From assembly GCA_003490025.1 (NCBI GenBank), contig DNJC01000082.1:2496-42030 (forward strand): 39,535 nucleotides of DNA, written 5' to 3'. The translations under genes were made by a program, and so were the position numbers. This DNA is from Geobacter sp. GTDB lineage: Bacteria > Desulfobacterota > Desulfuromonadia > Geobacterales > Geobacteraceae. Positions 31,201 to 38,216 of the stretch are shown one piece after another; position 1 is the first letter of the stretch, and each line of letters begins with the position of its first letter. The notes under the pieces were generated by a model. It was not told the DNA's origin, ran no database searches, and saw nothing but the letters and a program-made list of their open reading frames with translations.

Positions 31201-31367
31201 TTATCCCGCTGACATTCTCCAGTTTCTGGGGATCGATGGCCTATGTTCTGATCGGCGGAGTCGGGGTCGGAACGATCCTGACGCTGCTCTTCCTGCCGGC
31301 CCTCTACGCGATCTGGTTCAAGGTGAAAAAGCCCAATGAGGCCACTGAAGAAGGAGCCCTGATATGA
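28287..31367 (+). CDS. RND multidrug efflux permease subunit
   Basis: The 1026-residue inner-membrane proton-driven pump of the AcrB/HAE type. The N-terminal helix is followed by a porter domain (FLKLGRAEDPKFTVKAM, then WPGATAKEM), central helices with the proton-relay pair in LLVDDAIIAIEMM, and the second repeat after about residue 540. C-terminal helices include GLAGIIMRNTLILVDQI. The GRAEDP motif suggests the subgroup of VexK/TriC-like pumps. Length is normal and no frameshift is seen. ATGA overlaps join it to the adaptor and the outer-membrane channel genes. Confidence 0.95.
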   Translation: MSRFNLSAFAVRERAITLFMIIAIMAAGGFAFLKLGRAEDPKFTVKAMTVSAIWPGATAKEMQEQVGDRLEKRLQELEFYDRVETTAYPGMLVMKLQLKDSTPPKDVPDAFYQARKKLGDEKINLPKGVIGPILNDEFSDVYFAMYALEAKGLPHRQLVLEAEALRQRLSRVGGVEKVTILGEQAPKIYVEISYKRLATLGVKAADLFHALETQNDLTPAGFVDTDGPRVYLRLDGAINGVEAVKAIPLASGGKLLKIGDVAEVTRGYEDPTTKQIRHQGEPSLILALVMKKGFNGLTLGKLLKAEETAIRKELPVGLVLSKVSDQSHVISESIDEFMIKFVVALAVVMVVSLATLGFRVGIVVAAAVPLTLAAVFVIMLLTGRDFDRVTLGALILSLGLLVDDAIIAIEMMVVKMEEGLDRIQAATFAWTSTASPMLFGTLVTIAGFLPVGFAKSTAGEYAGNIFWVVAFSLITSWFVAVLFTPYLGVKLLPDITPVSGGHAAIYATPNYRRFRGMVRRVVDHKWVAASVTVAFFLLSVLGMGFVEKQFFPNSDRPELTVEVNLPPGSAFAATDRSVKRIEKAILAESEAKVVTSYVGHGVPRFILPLNPELPNPAFAQIVVLTEGTAARDALKMKLRRIIAQGAFPEARVRVKQFVFGPPVPFPVLFRVMGPDLDELRRIAGAARAIMAENPNLRDVHLDWGERTPSQRLVLDQDRLRLLGLTPQESGLQLQAILNGAPTTQMRDGIRSVDVVVRGPGSERHGLENIADVSLTSKDGRSIPLSQIAHFESRMEDPLLKRYNREPYIAVQGDVVDGVQPPDVTAQILPKLEKLKAALPAGYRMETGGSVEESMKADKALGLLFPPMVFLMLIFIMLQVRSFATMFMVFATAPLGLVGAVPTLLICHQPFGFNAILGLIGLAGIIMRNTLILVDQIRHDQAAGLSDYDAIVESTVRRARPVVLTAVAAMLAFIPLTFSSFWGSMAYVLIGGVGVGTILTLLFLPALYAIWFKVKKPNEATEEGALI

Positions 31368-32773
31368 TCCGCACAATAGCGATCTTGAGCATAGCAGGCG
31401 CCTGCCTCGCGGGCTGTGCGACCATGGCCCCGCGCTATTCCCGGCCGGATGCGCCGGTTGCCGCCACCTGGCCCACAGGCCCGGCCTACAAGAACAGCGG
31501 CGCTCAAGCGGGTGATCCTGAGGCCTCCGACTTGAACTGGAACGAATTCTTCGTCAATCCGCAGATTCGGAGGCTGATCACCCTGGCTCTGGCCAATAAC
31601 CGCGATCTGCGCGTGGCTGCGTTCAATGTGGAAAAGTCACAAGCCATGTTCCGGATTCAGCGCGCGGCTCTCCTCCCGACCATAAACGCCGATGCCGGCG
31701 GTAGCGTCCAGCGCCTGCCGGCAGATGTATCCGACACCGGGCAATCCGCGATTTCCAGAAATTACCACGTGGGTCTAGGTATGAGCGTCTACGAAATCGA
31801 TCTATTCGGTCGCGTCCGGAGTTTGAAGCACCAGGCTCTGGAGCAGTATCTTGCCACGGATCAGGCACGACGCAGCATACGGATAAGCCTGGTATCGGAG
31901 GTCGCAAATAACTACCTGACACTGGCCGCTGACAGGGAACGGCTGAAGCTGGCCCTTGACACGCTGGAAAGCCAGCAATCTTCCTACCAGCTGATCCGGA
32001 GCCGCGTTTCAGCCGGTGCCTCATCGGAACTGGATCTGCACCAAGCCCAGACCAGCGTGGATTCGGCCAGGGTGGACGTTGCCCGCTTTACCACGCAAGT
32101 GGCCCAGGATGAAAACCTGCTGGCCCTGGTTGTCGGCGCGCAGATACCGGCGGAACTTGTGCCCACCGGATTCAGTGCGGTGGGAACCCTGCGGGAACTG
32201 CCGACCGGCGTGCCGTCCGAGGTGCTCCAGCGCCGTCCCGACATCATGCAGGCCGAACATCTCCTCAAGTCCGCCAACGCCAACATTGGCGCGGCACGGG
32301 CCGCTTTTTTCCCGAGGATCACACTCAACACGAGCATCGGGACTTCCAGCGACCAGTTGACCGGACTCTTCTCGCCCGGTTCCCTGGCTTGGGGCTTCGC
32401 GCCCCAGCTCGCCCTGCCGATTTTCGATCATGGACGGAACAGTGCCGGCCTCACCGTGGCCGAGCGGGACCGGGATATCCTTCTGGCCCAGTATGAAAAG
32501 GCCATTCAGGTCGCCTTCAGGGAGGTTGCCGATGCCCTGGCCCGGAACGGCACCGTGGCGAAACAGCTGGAGGCGCAGCAGTCTCTGACACAGGCCACGT
32601 CCGAGAGCTACCGTCTGTCTCAGGTCCGCTACCAAAGCGGTATGACCAGCTATCTGAACGTGCTGGATTCACAGCGCTCGCTCTACGGTGCACAGCAGGG
32701 GCTGATCAGCGTCAACCTGACACGTCTCGGCAATCTGGTGACGCTCTACAAGGTGCTTGGCGGGGGGGGGTAG
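31364..32773 (+). CDS. Outer-membrane efflux lipoprotein, NodT/OprM family
   Basis: 469 residues. The signal peptide ends in lipobox LAGC (Cys18). Two OEP repeats follow: LITLALANNRDLRVAAFNVE and VLQRRPDIMQAEHLLKSANA, both typical of NodT-family TolC-like channels. It completes the tripartite pump. The stop codon is preceded by a run of nine G (32762-32770), so a one-base slip would add about a dozen residues to the C-terminus. The ATGA overlap with the permease gene couples translation. Confidence 0.94.
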   Translation: MIRTIAILSIAGACLAGCATMAPRYSRPDAPVAATWPTGPAYKNSGAQAGDPEASDLNWNEFFVNPQIRRLITLALANNRDLRVAAFNVEKSQAMFRIQRAALLPTINADAGGSVQRLPADVSDTGQSAISRNYHVGLGMSVYEIDLFGRVRSLKHQALEQYLATDQARRSIRISLVSEVANNYLTLAADRERLKLALDTLESQQSSYQLIRSRVSAGASSELDLHQAQTSVDSARVDVARFTTQVAQDENLLALVVGAQIPAELVPTGFSAVGTLRELPTGVPSEVLQRRPDIMQAEHLLKSANANIGAARAAFFPRITLNTSIGTSSDQLTGLFSPGSLAWGFAPQLALPIFDHGRNSAGLTVAERDRDILLAQYEKAIQVAFREVADALARNGTVAKQLEAQQSLTQATSESYRLSQVRYQSGMTSYLNVLDSQRSLYGAQQGLISVNLTRLGNLVTLYKVLGGGG

Positions 32774-32814
32774 CAAATTAAATGAGCATGCGCGGCAAGA
32801 ATTGTAGGTACGGA

Positions 32815-32835
32815 TTCAGGGAACAGTGCCCTGAA
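32815..32835 (+). other. Hairpin between the efflux operon and the 88-aa gene
   Basis: TTCAGGG-N7-CCCTGAA is a perfect 7-bp stem followed by A/T-rich sequence without a T-run. It may attenuate or stabilise read-through mRNA between the channel gene and the small secreted protein. Confidence 0.4.
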
Positions 32836-32861
32836 ATAATCAAATCGAAAAGGAGTAAATC

Positions 32862-33128
32862 ATGAAAACAACTGCTTTGGTAGTAACGTCGGCGTTCGTG
32901 ATGTCTGCTGCGGTTCCGGTTTTTGCACAGTCGCACCAGCAACAACTAGCCTGTGCGTGGACGGCAGGCAATTGCCTGGATGAGGCCAAAATCCTTGGGA
33001 AGAGGATCGTGGAAATCAAAAATGAAATAGCCAGGAATGCTGATAACTCATCGGAGGAAGTGAAAAAGCTGGAGAAAAAGCTGCAGGATGCCATGGGCGA
33101 GCTCAAACGGGTTGAAGACGAAAACTAG
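32862..33128 (+). CDS. Small secreted coiled-coil protein (88 aa) downstream of the RND pump
   Basis: I do not recognise a family. It has a signal peptide (MKTTALVVTSAFVMSAAVPV, cleaved near FAQ), two cysteines (LACAWTAGNCLDEAKILG) likely forming a disulfide, and a helical coiled coil (KRIVEIKNEIARNADNSSEE, then VKKLEKKLQDAMGELKRVE). A periplasmic protein of about 65 mature residues is expected. AAAAGGAG precedes ATG 32862 by 6 nt. It lies 88 nt after the efflux channel gene, before the first strong terminator, so it may be co-transcribed and assist the pump; that is inference. Confidence 0.75.
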   Translation: MKTTALVVTSAFVMSAAVPVFAQSHQQQLACAWTAGNCLDEAKILGKRIVEIKNEIARNADNSSEEVKKLEKKLQDAMGELKRVEDEN

Positions 33129-33272
33129 CCGTCTGCAGTTCGGTCACACCTTGCCATACCCGGTTTTCCATCCAGTGGAAATTCTGGCAATGGCATCGCA
33201 TGTGAAGTGAAAGAGCGAGAGGTTGTAAATCTCCCGACACATCCTGGACGTCAAAAAGTTCGCTCAAAGAAA

Positions 33273-33303
33273 AAGGGCTCACAGTGGTTAGCTGTGAGCC
33301 CTT
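33273..33303 (+). terminator. Strong hairpin terminator after the efflux region
   Basis: AAGGGCTCACAG-N7-CTGTGAGCCCTT is a perfect 12-bp stem, preceded by an A-rich run and followed by TTGTCC. It probably ends the RND/88-aa transcript; the A-tract on one side and the short T side could make it act both ways. The rest of 33129-33529 holds no supportable gene. Confidence 0.6.
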
Positions 33304-33478
33304 GTCCGATACTCACGCGAAGTAATAGACCACTTTCCAGATGGGCTAGGGCTATGACGCTCGGTTCGGTAGGCCTCGCACGATCAGGCAAGAAATGGAC
33401 AGGATCGATCTACCTGTCGTTGCACGTTCAGGGGTACGATCCGATCATCAGGAAGGGTGCAGATGGATATTGGGAACG

Positions 33479-33484
33479 TATAAT
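33479..33484 (+). promoter_or_regulatory. Perfect -10 element upstream of the aldo/keto reductase remnant
   Basis: TATAAT at 33479-33484, 46 nt before ATG 33530. The -35 is weak (GGTGCA). A GCCGGTTCGGCC hairpin lies between it and the ribosome site. Confidence 0.35.
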
Positions 33485-33529
33485 TAGACGCTGGCCGGTT
33501 CGGCCGAAACCTGCGAAAGGAGAAAACAA

Positions 33530-33692
33530 ATGCAAAAGCGTAAGTTGGGAAAAAGCGGTCTGGAAGTCTCGGCCCTCGGCCTGGGCTGCATGGGGATGAG
33601 CAGCGCTGCGCGAGATCGATAGCGCGTCCTCAAAGATCACGGTGGAAGGGGCTCGGTACCCCGAGAAACTGGAGCAATTGACCGGTCGCTAA
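33530..33692 (+). pseudogene. Aldo/keto reductase gene with a large internal deletion
   Basis: The first 24 codons read MQKRKLGKSGLEVSALGLGC plus MGMS, the N-terminus of AKR family members, with ribosome site AAAGGAG. The frame then hits TAG. One frame over, the sequence reads LREIDSASSKITVEGARYPE followed by KLEQLTGR and stop TAA 33690-33692, the exact C-terminus of the same family. About 270 residues, including the catalytic Tyr and Lys, are missing and the junction also shifts frame. The gene is therefore dead but retains both ends. Confidence 0.9.
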
Positions 33693-33773
33693 CCGCCAGG
33701 ATGGGAACTGTTCAGAGACGAACAATGCAAAGGTCGATTCAACTAAAACGAAATCGAGCAGGAGGATATTCAC

Positions 33774-34835
33774 ATGTTCAACGCCAAAGCTTACTCCGCT
33801 GCCAGTGCTACTTCGCCGCTGGCCTCCACCACGATCCCGCGACGCGATGCGACTGAACGCGACGTGCAGATCGAAATCCTCTTCTGCGGCATCTGCCACT
33901 CCGACCTCCACTCCGTGCGTAACGAGTGGAGCAGCCTGATGCCGACGGTTTACCCGATAGTCCCCGGCCACGAAATCGTCGGTCGTGTAACCAAGGTCGG
34001 CTCGGCAGTTACCAAATTCAAGGCAGGCGACCTTGTCGGCGTCGGCTGCCTGGTCGATTCGGACCACACCTGCCCCAGTTGCCGGGATGGTCTCGAGCAG
34101 TTCTGCCCGAACCAAACGCTCACCTTCAACTCTCCGGACAGGCATCTCGGAGGCGTCACCTACGGCGGATACTCCGAGAGCATCGTGGTGGATGAAAGCT
34201 TCGTTTTGCGCGTCCCCTCCAACCTCAATCTTGCCGGGGTCGCGCCACTTCTGTGCGCCGGCATCACGACGTACTCGCCCATCCGCCACTGGGGCGTCAC
34301 GAAGGGGAAGAAGGTCGGCATAGTCGGCCTCGGCGGCCTGGGTCACATGGGCGTCAAGTTCGCCCGTGCCTTCGGAGCCCACGTCGTCGTTTTCACCACC
34401 TCGCCCAAGAAGAAGGAGGATGCGCTCCGCCTGGGGGCACACGAGGTCGTCATCTCAAGCAACCCCGAAGAGATGAAGGAGCATGCCGGCAGCTTCGACT
34501 TCATCCTCGACACCATCGCCGCGGATCATGACATCAACGCCTACATCCACCTGCTCGGCCGCGACGGCAACCTCACCCTCGTAGGCGCCCCGGAGAAACA
34601 TCTCGCCGTCTCAGCCTTTGCCCTGCTGCTCGGACGCCGCAGCCTCTCCGGCTCGCTCATCGGCGGCATCGCCGAGACACAGGAGATGCTCGATTTCTGC
34701 GGCGCACATAACATCACCGCCGATGTCGAGGTCATTCCCATCCAGAAGGTCAACGAAGCATACGAGAGACTTCTCAAGTCAGATGTGAAGTACCGCTTTT
34801 CCATCGATATGGCTTCTCTCAAATCCGAACCCTGA
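33774..34835 (+). CDS. Zinc-dependent NAD(P) alcohol dehydrogenase (YahK/cinnamyl-alcohol type)
   Basis: 353 residues of the medium-chain dehydrogenase family. Catalytic zinc ligands are Cys38 (CGICHSD), His66/Glu67 (GHEIVG) and Cys in LLCAGITTY. The structural zinc is held by Cys92, Cys100, Cys103 and Cys111. The Rossmann motif is GLGGLGHMG. It oxidises alcohols or reduces aldehydes. GGAGG precedes ATG 33774 by 7-8 nt. It sits just downstream of the ruined aldo/keto reductase; the two may once have formed an aldehyde-detoxification pair. No frameshift is visible. Confidence 0.94.
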   Translation: MFNAKAYSAASATSPLASTTIPRRDATERDVQIEILFCGICHSDLHSVRNEWSSLMPTVYPIVPGHEIVGRVTKVGSAVTKFKAGDLVGVGCLVDSDHTCPSCRDGLEQFCPNQTLTFNSPDRHLGGVTYGGYSESIVVDESFVLRVPSNLNLAGVAPLLCAGITTYSPIRHWGVTKGKKVGIVGLGGLGHMGVKFARAFGAHVVVFTTSPKKKEDALRLGAHEVVISSNPEEMKEHAGSFDFILDTIAADHDINAYIHLLGRDGNLTLVGAPEKHLAVSAFALLLGRRSLSGSLIGGIAETQEMLDFCGAHNITADVEVIPIQKVNEAYERLLKSDVKYRFSIDMASLKSEP

Positions 34836-34860
34836 TTAAAATGACCTTCCGCTACACGTA

Positions 34861-34881
34861 CCTCCCCCTTCAAGGGGGAGG
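34861..34881. terminator. Hairpin after the alcohol dehydrogenase gene
   Basis: CCTCCCCC-TTCAA-GGGGGAGG, flanked by ACGTA and ACGT and followed by TTTCTTG. It is a member of the same C-tract/G-tract repeat class as at 71-140, here positioned as a terminator. Positions 34882-35223 hold no recognisable gene. Confidence 0.55.
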
Positions 34882-35223
34882 ACGTTTCTTGTCGTGATTG
34901 CCTTAGTTATTTTGTGGGTTTGGCAAAGATTGCTTCCAAGGGTTCATCCGGTAAGTGAGCCCAGTGCGGTTTCTATGAAATTAACCCCCGATCGGAGAGG
35001 TTTGTTGCTTGATCGGCAGCCTTGGCGCGCCACTCCCCAATGGCGAGGTTGTATTCGTCGGAGCCCCTTCGTCTTACACATTCAAAAAAACATATTATTG
35101 AATGAATTTCCGTGCGAGGAGGCGCTATACTGCCCCTGTCTGGTCTGCGGTCGCAAATAAAAGGGTCAAGTGGGGACAAGCTGGCCAACACAGGAGGGGA
35201 TATGGGAATATTCGGTTAGGACG

Positions 35224-35252
35224 TTGACAGTGCCCGTCGAAATGGATACTAT
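35224..35252 (+). promoter_or_regulatory. hipBA promoter
   Basis: TTGACA (35224-35229), exactly 17 nt, TACTAT (35247-35252). The -10 overlaps the left half-site ATGGATA (35242-35248). Confidence 0.6.
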
Positions 35253-35291
35253 GGTGTGCATTGGTCTCTTAAAGCCTACTATGCTATCCAT
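35242..35291 (+). promoter_or_regulatory. Paired half-sites, probable HipB operators
   Basis: ATGGATA (35242-35248) and its exact complement TATCCAT (35285-35291) flank a 36-nt segment ending 11 nt before hipB. The halves resemble the TATCC/GGATA core of the E. coli HipB box (TATCC-N8-GGATA), though the spacing and orientation differ. TACTATG also recurs inside the segment. Confidence 0.45.
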
Positions 35292-35302
35292 ATGGTGAAA
35301 CT

Positions 35303-35641
35303 ATGCCGTCTCCAAAAGACAGAACATACCTCCCCGCAACCCAAGAGGCGACCGAACTCCTGGGTAAGCTCATCCGATTGGAGCGGCGAGAGCGCAGAAT
35401 GCCCGAAGAGGACCTCGCGGGGCGCGCGGGCATAACGCGACGGACGCTACAGCGGATCGAACGCGGTGACCCGCGATGCGCCATCGGTTTGTATTTCGAG
35501 CTGGCTGTCCTGGTTGGTGTGAAGCTGTTCGACGTTGGTGACCGTGCCTCCCTCGCTCTACACCTCGGCCGGGTGAACGACAAACTTGCAGTTCTGCCCA
35601 GCCGGATCCGCTCTTCCGTGAAGGTTGATGATGAATTCTAA
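35303..35641 (+). CDS. hipB: XRE-family regulator, HipB-like antitoxin
   Basis: 112 residues with a helix-turn-helix (LGKLIRLERRERRMPEEDLA, then GRAGITRRTLQRIERGDP) and a C-terminal tail. HipB proteins bind DNA as dimers and hold HipA inactive. The last 11-14 nt overlap hipA. No strong Shine-Dalgarno precedes ATG 35303. The C-terminal extension (LHLGRVNDKLAVLPSRI) is slightly longer than in E. coli HipB. Confidence 0.88.
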   Translation: MPSPKDRTYLPATQEATELLGKLIRLERRERRMPEEDLAGRAGITRRTLQRIERGDPRCAIGLYFELAVLVGVKLFDVGDRASLALHLGRVNDKLAVLPSRIRSSVKVDDEF

Positions 35642-36923
35642 CCTGCATCCCAAAGACCTCTATGTCTGGATCTGGCTTCCTGGAGAAATAGAGCCGGTCG
35701 TGGCAGGAAAATTGACAGCCCACGGCACGACATACGTTTTTAACTACGGCCGCAGCTACCTCGACCGTGACAACGCCATCTCCATTTATGACGCTGAACT
35801 GCCGCTCCGCCAAGGTTTGATCCCACTCCTTCCTGGCCTTGCTATGCCAGGCTGCCTGAGGGACGCCGCCCCTGATGCTTGGGGGCGCAGGGTGATCCTC
35901 AACAAGAGGTTCGGCAAAGCAGCCACAGATATAGACCCGGGTGCCATTGACGAACTCACCTATCTGATCGAGTCCGGCTCGGACCGCATCGGCGCGCTCG
36001 ATTTTCAGCTTTCTCCCACGATATACGAACCGAGATGTGCGCCGGGCGCCCCCCTCGAGGAGTTGCTTGAAGCGGCAGACTTCATTGAGAGAGGGATTCC
36101 TCTGACACCCGAACTCGCGCAGGCGCTCCAGCATGGCACTTCCATCGGGGGGGCACGGCCGAAAACCCTCGTCGAGAGCAATTCTCAAAAATACATCGCC
36201 AAGTTTTCCACTTCAGCCGATCTGTACTCTGTCGTCAAGGCTGAGTTCATCGCCATGAGACTGGCGGCCCTGGCAGGTCTGGAGGTGGCCCCAGTCTCGC
36301 TGCTGAATGTTGCAGGGAAAGACGTGCTGATGGTAGCTCGCTTCGATCGCGTCCATACCGCTGCCGGCTGGCAGCGAAGGGGGCTCGTCTCGGCACTGAC
36401 AATGTTGCAGTTGGATGAAATGATGGCGCGCTACGCAGGCTATCAGGACCTGGCTAATCTGGTGCGGGGAAAATTCACGGACGCCCCGGGGACGCTTCGG
36501 GAACTCTTTTCCCGTATCGTATTCAATATCCTGATTGGCAACACCGACGATCACGCCCGCAACCATGCTGCCTTTTGGAACGGTCGTATGCTGCAATTGA
36601 CCCCGGCTTACGATATTTGTCCGCAGCCCCGGCACGGGCGGACCGCGTCGCAGGCTATGCGGATCGCTGGTCCCGATAACTCGAGCCGGATCGTCACCTG
36701 CCTGAACGCTGCTCCGCATTTCCTGCTCCAGGAAGCGGAGGCTGTCCGGATTGTTGAACGGGTGATCAGTGCCATCGAGGAGCATTGGACAATGGTGTGC
36801 GCTGAGGCGGCTTTGAGCGAGGTGGACCGAAACCTGCTATGGCGTAATCAAGTCCTCAACCCATTTGCGTTTGAGGGGCTGGGAAATGGCCCCTTGAATG
36901 TGTTGGCAGACAGGTACTGCTGA
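35631..36923 (+). CDS. hipA: HipA-family serine/threonine kinase toxin
   Basis: 430 residues. It has the N-subdomain-1 segment (LYVWIWLPGEIEPVVAG), glycine-rich SIGGARPKTLV, ATP-lysine segment YIAKFST, catalytic loop NTDDHARNH (304-312) and metal-binding Asp328 in AYDICP. The kinase is intact. The E. coli enzyme phosphorylates glutamyl-tRNA synthetase and causes persistence; other HipA homologues choose other synthetases, so the target is open. ATG 35631 was chosen (GAAGG 6 nt upstream); ATG 35628 is next best. It lies 265 nt from tRNA-Asn. Confidence 0.93.
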   Translation: MNSNLHPKDLYVWIWLPGEIEPVVAGKLTAHGTTYVFNYGRSYLDRDNAISIYDAELPLRQGLIPLLPGLAMPGCLRDAAPDAWGRRVILNKRFGKAATDIDPGAIDELTYLIESGSDRIGALDFQLSPTIYEPRCAPGAPLEELLEAADFIERGIPLTPELAQALQHGTSIGGARPKTLVESNSQKYIAKFSTSADLYSVVKAEFIAMRLAALAGLEVAPVSLLNVAGKDVLMVARFDRVHTAAGWQRRGLVSALTMLQLDEMMARYAGYQDLANLVRGKFTDAPGTLRELFSRIVFNILIGNTDDHARNHAAFWNGRMLQLTPAYDICPQPRHGRTASQAMRIAGPDNSSRIVTCLNAAPHFLLQEAEAVRIVERVISAIEEHWTMVCAEAALSEVDRNLLWRNQVLNPFAFEGLGNGPLNVLADRYC

Positions 36924-37002
36924 GGATGAGGGAAAACGGCGGGTACTTGCTGTGCTCGTCAGAGGCTCCAGATTTTAATTGGAGGGGCATAAAATTGAAG
37001 GA

Positions 37003-37025
37003 GGCAGGGGACTTCGCCCCCTGCC
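37003..37025. terminator. GC hairpin downstream of hipA
   Basis: GGCAGGGG-N7-CCCCTGCC, an 8-bp stem without a T-run. It follows hipA by about 80 nt and may help end its transcript. The remainder of 36924-37188 shows no gene. Confidence 0.4.
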
Positions 37026-37151
37026 CCGCTGATGACGGAGACGAGCTGTATATCAATGGCATCTTCGAGCCTGACTCGAACTTCTTAAGTTGTTGAAACG
37101 GCACGGCTTGCGGTGGTAGGGCAGGAGGTTGAATGTTGGGGGAATGAAAGA

Positions 37152-37179
37152 GGGCCGATTCCCTTGAGAAAATCGGCCC
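37152..37179 (-). terminator. Terminator of tRNA-Asn
   Basis: GGGCCGATT-N10-AATCGGCCC, a perfect 9-bp stem just past the 3' end of the tRNA on the minus strand, followed by TCTTTCATT. Confidence 0.6.
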
Positions 37180-37188
37180 CTTAAAATT

Positions 37189-37264
37189 TGGCTCCCCAAC
37201 CCGGACTCGAACCAGGGACATGGTGATTAACAGTCACCCGCTCTACCGACTGAGCTATTGGGGA
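37189..37264 (-). tRNA. tRNA-Asn (anticodon GTT)
   Basis: A 76-nt cloverleaf on the minus strand. The acceptor TCCCCAA pairs with TTGGGGA, followed by discriminator G and encoded CCA. D-loop AGCTCAGTCGGTAGAGC, anticodon loop CTGTTAA with GTT, and T-loop GGTTCGAGTCC are all standard. The anticodon reads AAC/AAU. Its own promoter lies at 37326-37354. tRNA genes are common integration sites; no duplicated 3' segment is visible elsewhere in this window. Confidence 0.97.
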
Positions 37265-37325
37265 ATAATTGTTCCACGAGGCGTTACTCCCGCGGCTCTC
37301 CGCCCCGTTGCGCGAAGAGATTACG

Positions 37326-37354
37326 TGTATAGCATAGCGGTTTTTGGCTGTCAA
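37326..37354 (-). promoter_or_regulatory. tRNA-Asn promoter
   Basis: On the minus strand TTGACA (37354-37349), exactly 17 nt, TATACA (37331-37326). It is about 60 nt from the mature 5' end. The flanking 37355-37512 carries nothing else I can identify. Confidence 0.6.
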
Positions 37355-37512
37355 TATTAAATCTTGCACCACATCTGTCGCCACCGCAATTTTCCAAAGG
37401 CCTCCCCAGTCTGGGTCCAGCGGGAGAACCGGTCCGGCAGCAAGGGGACCCGAGGCAGGAAAAGGGGCACTGTAATCGGAATGCTGGGACAACGGAGGTC
37501 CGGCCGCCGGAG

Positions 37513-37541
37513 TTGACTTTATCGCGCGCGGCGCCTATATT
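37513..37541 (+). promoter_or_regulatory. Promoter of the CDF-like gene
   Basis: TTGACT (37513-37518), exactly 17 nt, TATATT (37536-37541); five of six matches in each. The start of transcription falls near 37548. Confidence 0.6.
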
Positions 37542-37586
37542 CGGGTCTCTGAATGCATGGCAGCGAATGGTCTGAATAAGGAAGAT

Positions 37587-38216
37587 ATGGACTTCTCACG
37601 GGAAAAGTTTTACCGGACCGCAGTGCTTCTCGCCCTGATTACCATCGCATATAACATGGTCGAGGGGGGGGTCTCGGCGTGGTTCGGATTCGAGGACGAG
37701 TCGCTGGCGCTCTTCGGCTTTGGGCTCGACTCCTTTGTCGAGGTTGTCTCCGGCGCCGGCATCTGGCACATGGTGCGCCGCCAGAGGGAGAACCCGGCGC
37801 AGGAGCACGACCAATTCGAGCGCCGCGCCTTGAAGATCACCGGAGTCGGGTTTTACCTCCTGGCCGCCGGGCTCCTGGTCACGGCCATCTACGACAGATA
37901 CCGCGGCCATGCGCCCGAGACAACCTTCTGGGGCGTCGTGGTCTCCTGCATTTCCATCGTCTCGATGTGGCTGCTCATGCACGAAAAGGTGAAGGTGGGC
38001 AAGGCGCTCGGGTCGCAGGCGATCCTGTCCGATGCCGCCTGCACCAGGGTCTGTCTCTACCTCTCGCTGATACTCCTCGTCTCCAGCGCTGGTTACGAGC
38101 TTACCGGCGTCGGGTGGCTCGACTCCGTCGGCGCACTCGGCATTGCCTGGTTCTCTGTGAAGGAGGGGAAGGAGGCTTTGGACAAGGCGCGCGGCATAGC
38201 GTGCAGTTGCAGTTGA
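37587..38216 (+). CDS. Cation-diffusion-facilitator-like membrane protein
   Basis: 209 residues with about five to six membrane helices (AVLLALITIAYNMVEGGVSA; LALFGFGLDSFVEVVSGAGI; GFYLLAAGLLVTAIY; FWGVVVSCISIVSMWLLM; VCLYLSLILLVSSAGY). GLDSFVEVVSG and SQAILSDAACTRVC stand where CDF transporters have their HxxxD metal sites, keeping one Asp each but not the His pairs, so zinc transport is uncertain (TMEM163-like subgroup). ATG 37587 was chosen for AAGGA 4 nt upstream; ATG 37557 would leave a leader under 10 nt. A run of eight G lies near codon 28. The cytosolic C-terminal domain is missing. Confidence 0.78.
   Translation: MDFSREKFYRTAVLLALITIAYNMVEGGVSAWFGFEDESLALFGFGLDSFVEVVSGAGIWHMVRRQRENPAQEHDQFERRALKITGVGFYLLAAGLLVTAIYDRYRGHAPETTFWGVVVSCISIVSMWLLMHEKVKVGKALGSQAILSDAACTRVCLYLSLILLVSSAGYELTGVGWLDSVGALGIAWFSVKEGKEALDKARGIACSCS

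Noticed and set aside
33207..33599. A 130-codon plus-strand frame between the efflux region and the alcohol dehydrogenase
   Set aside because: It runs through the 12-bp-stem terminator, a TATAAT element and the start of the AKR remnant; no ribosome site or homology.
34894..35191. Short open frames on both strands between the alcohol dehydrogenase and hipB
   Set aside because: No ribosome site or recognisable motif on either strand; probably decayed intergenic DNA.
37189..37264. tRNA-Asn as an attachment site with an att duplication
   Set aside because: I looked for the tRNA 3' sequence (CCGGGTTGGGGAGCC) elsewhere in the window and saw no second copy, and no integrase gene is present.
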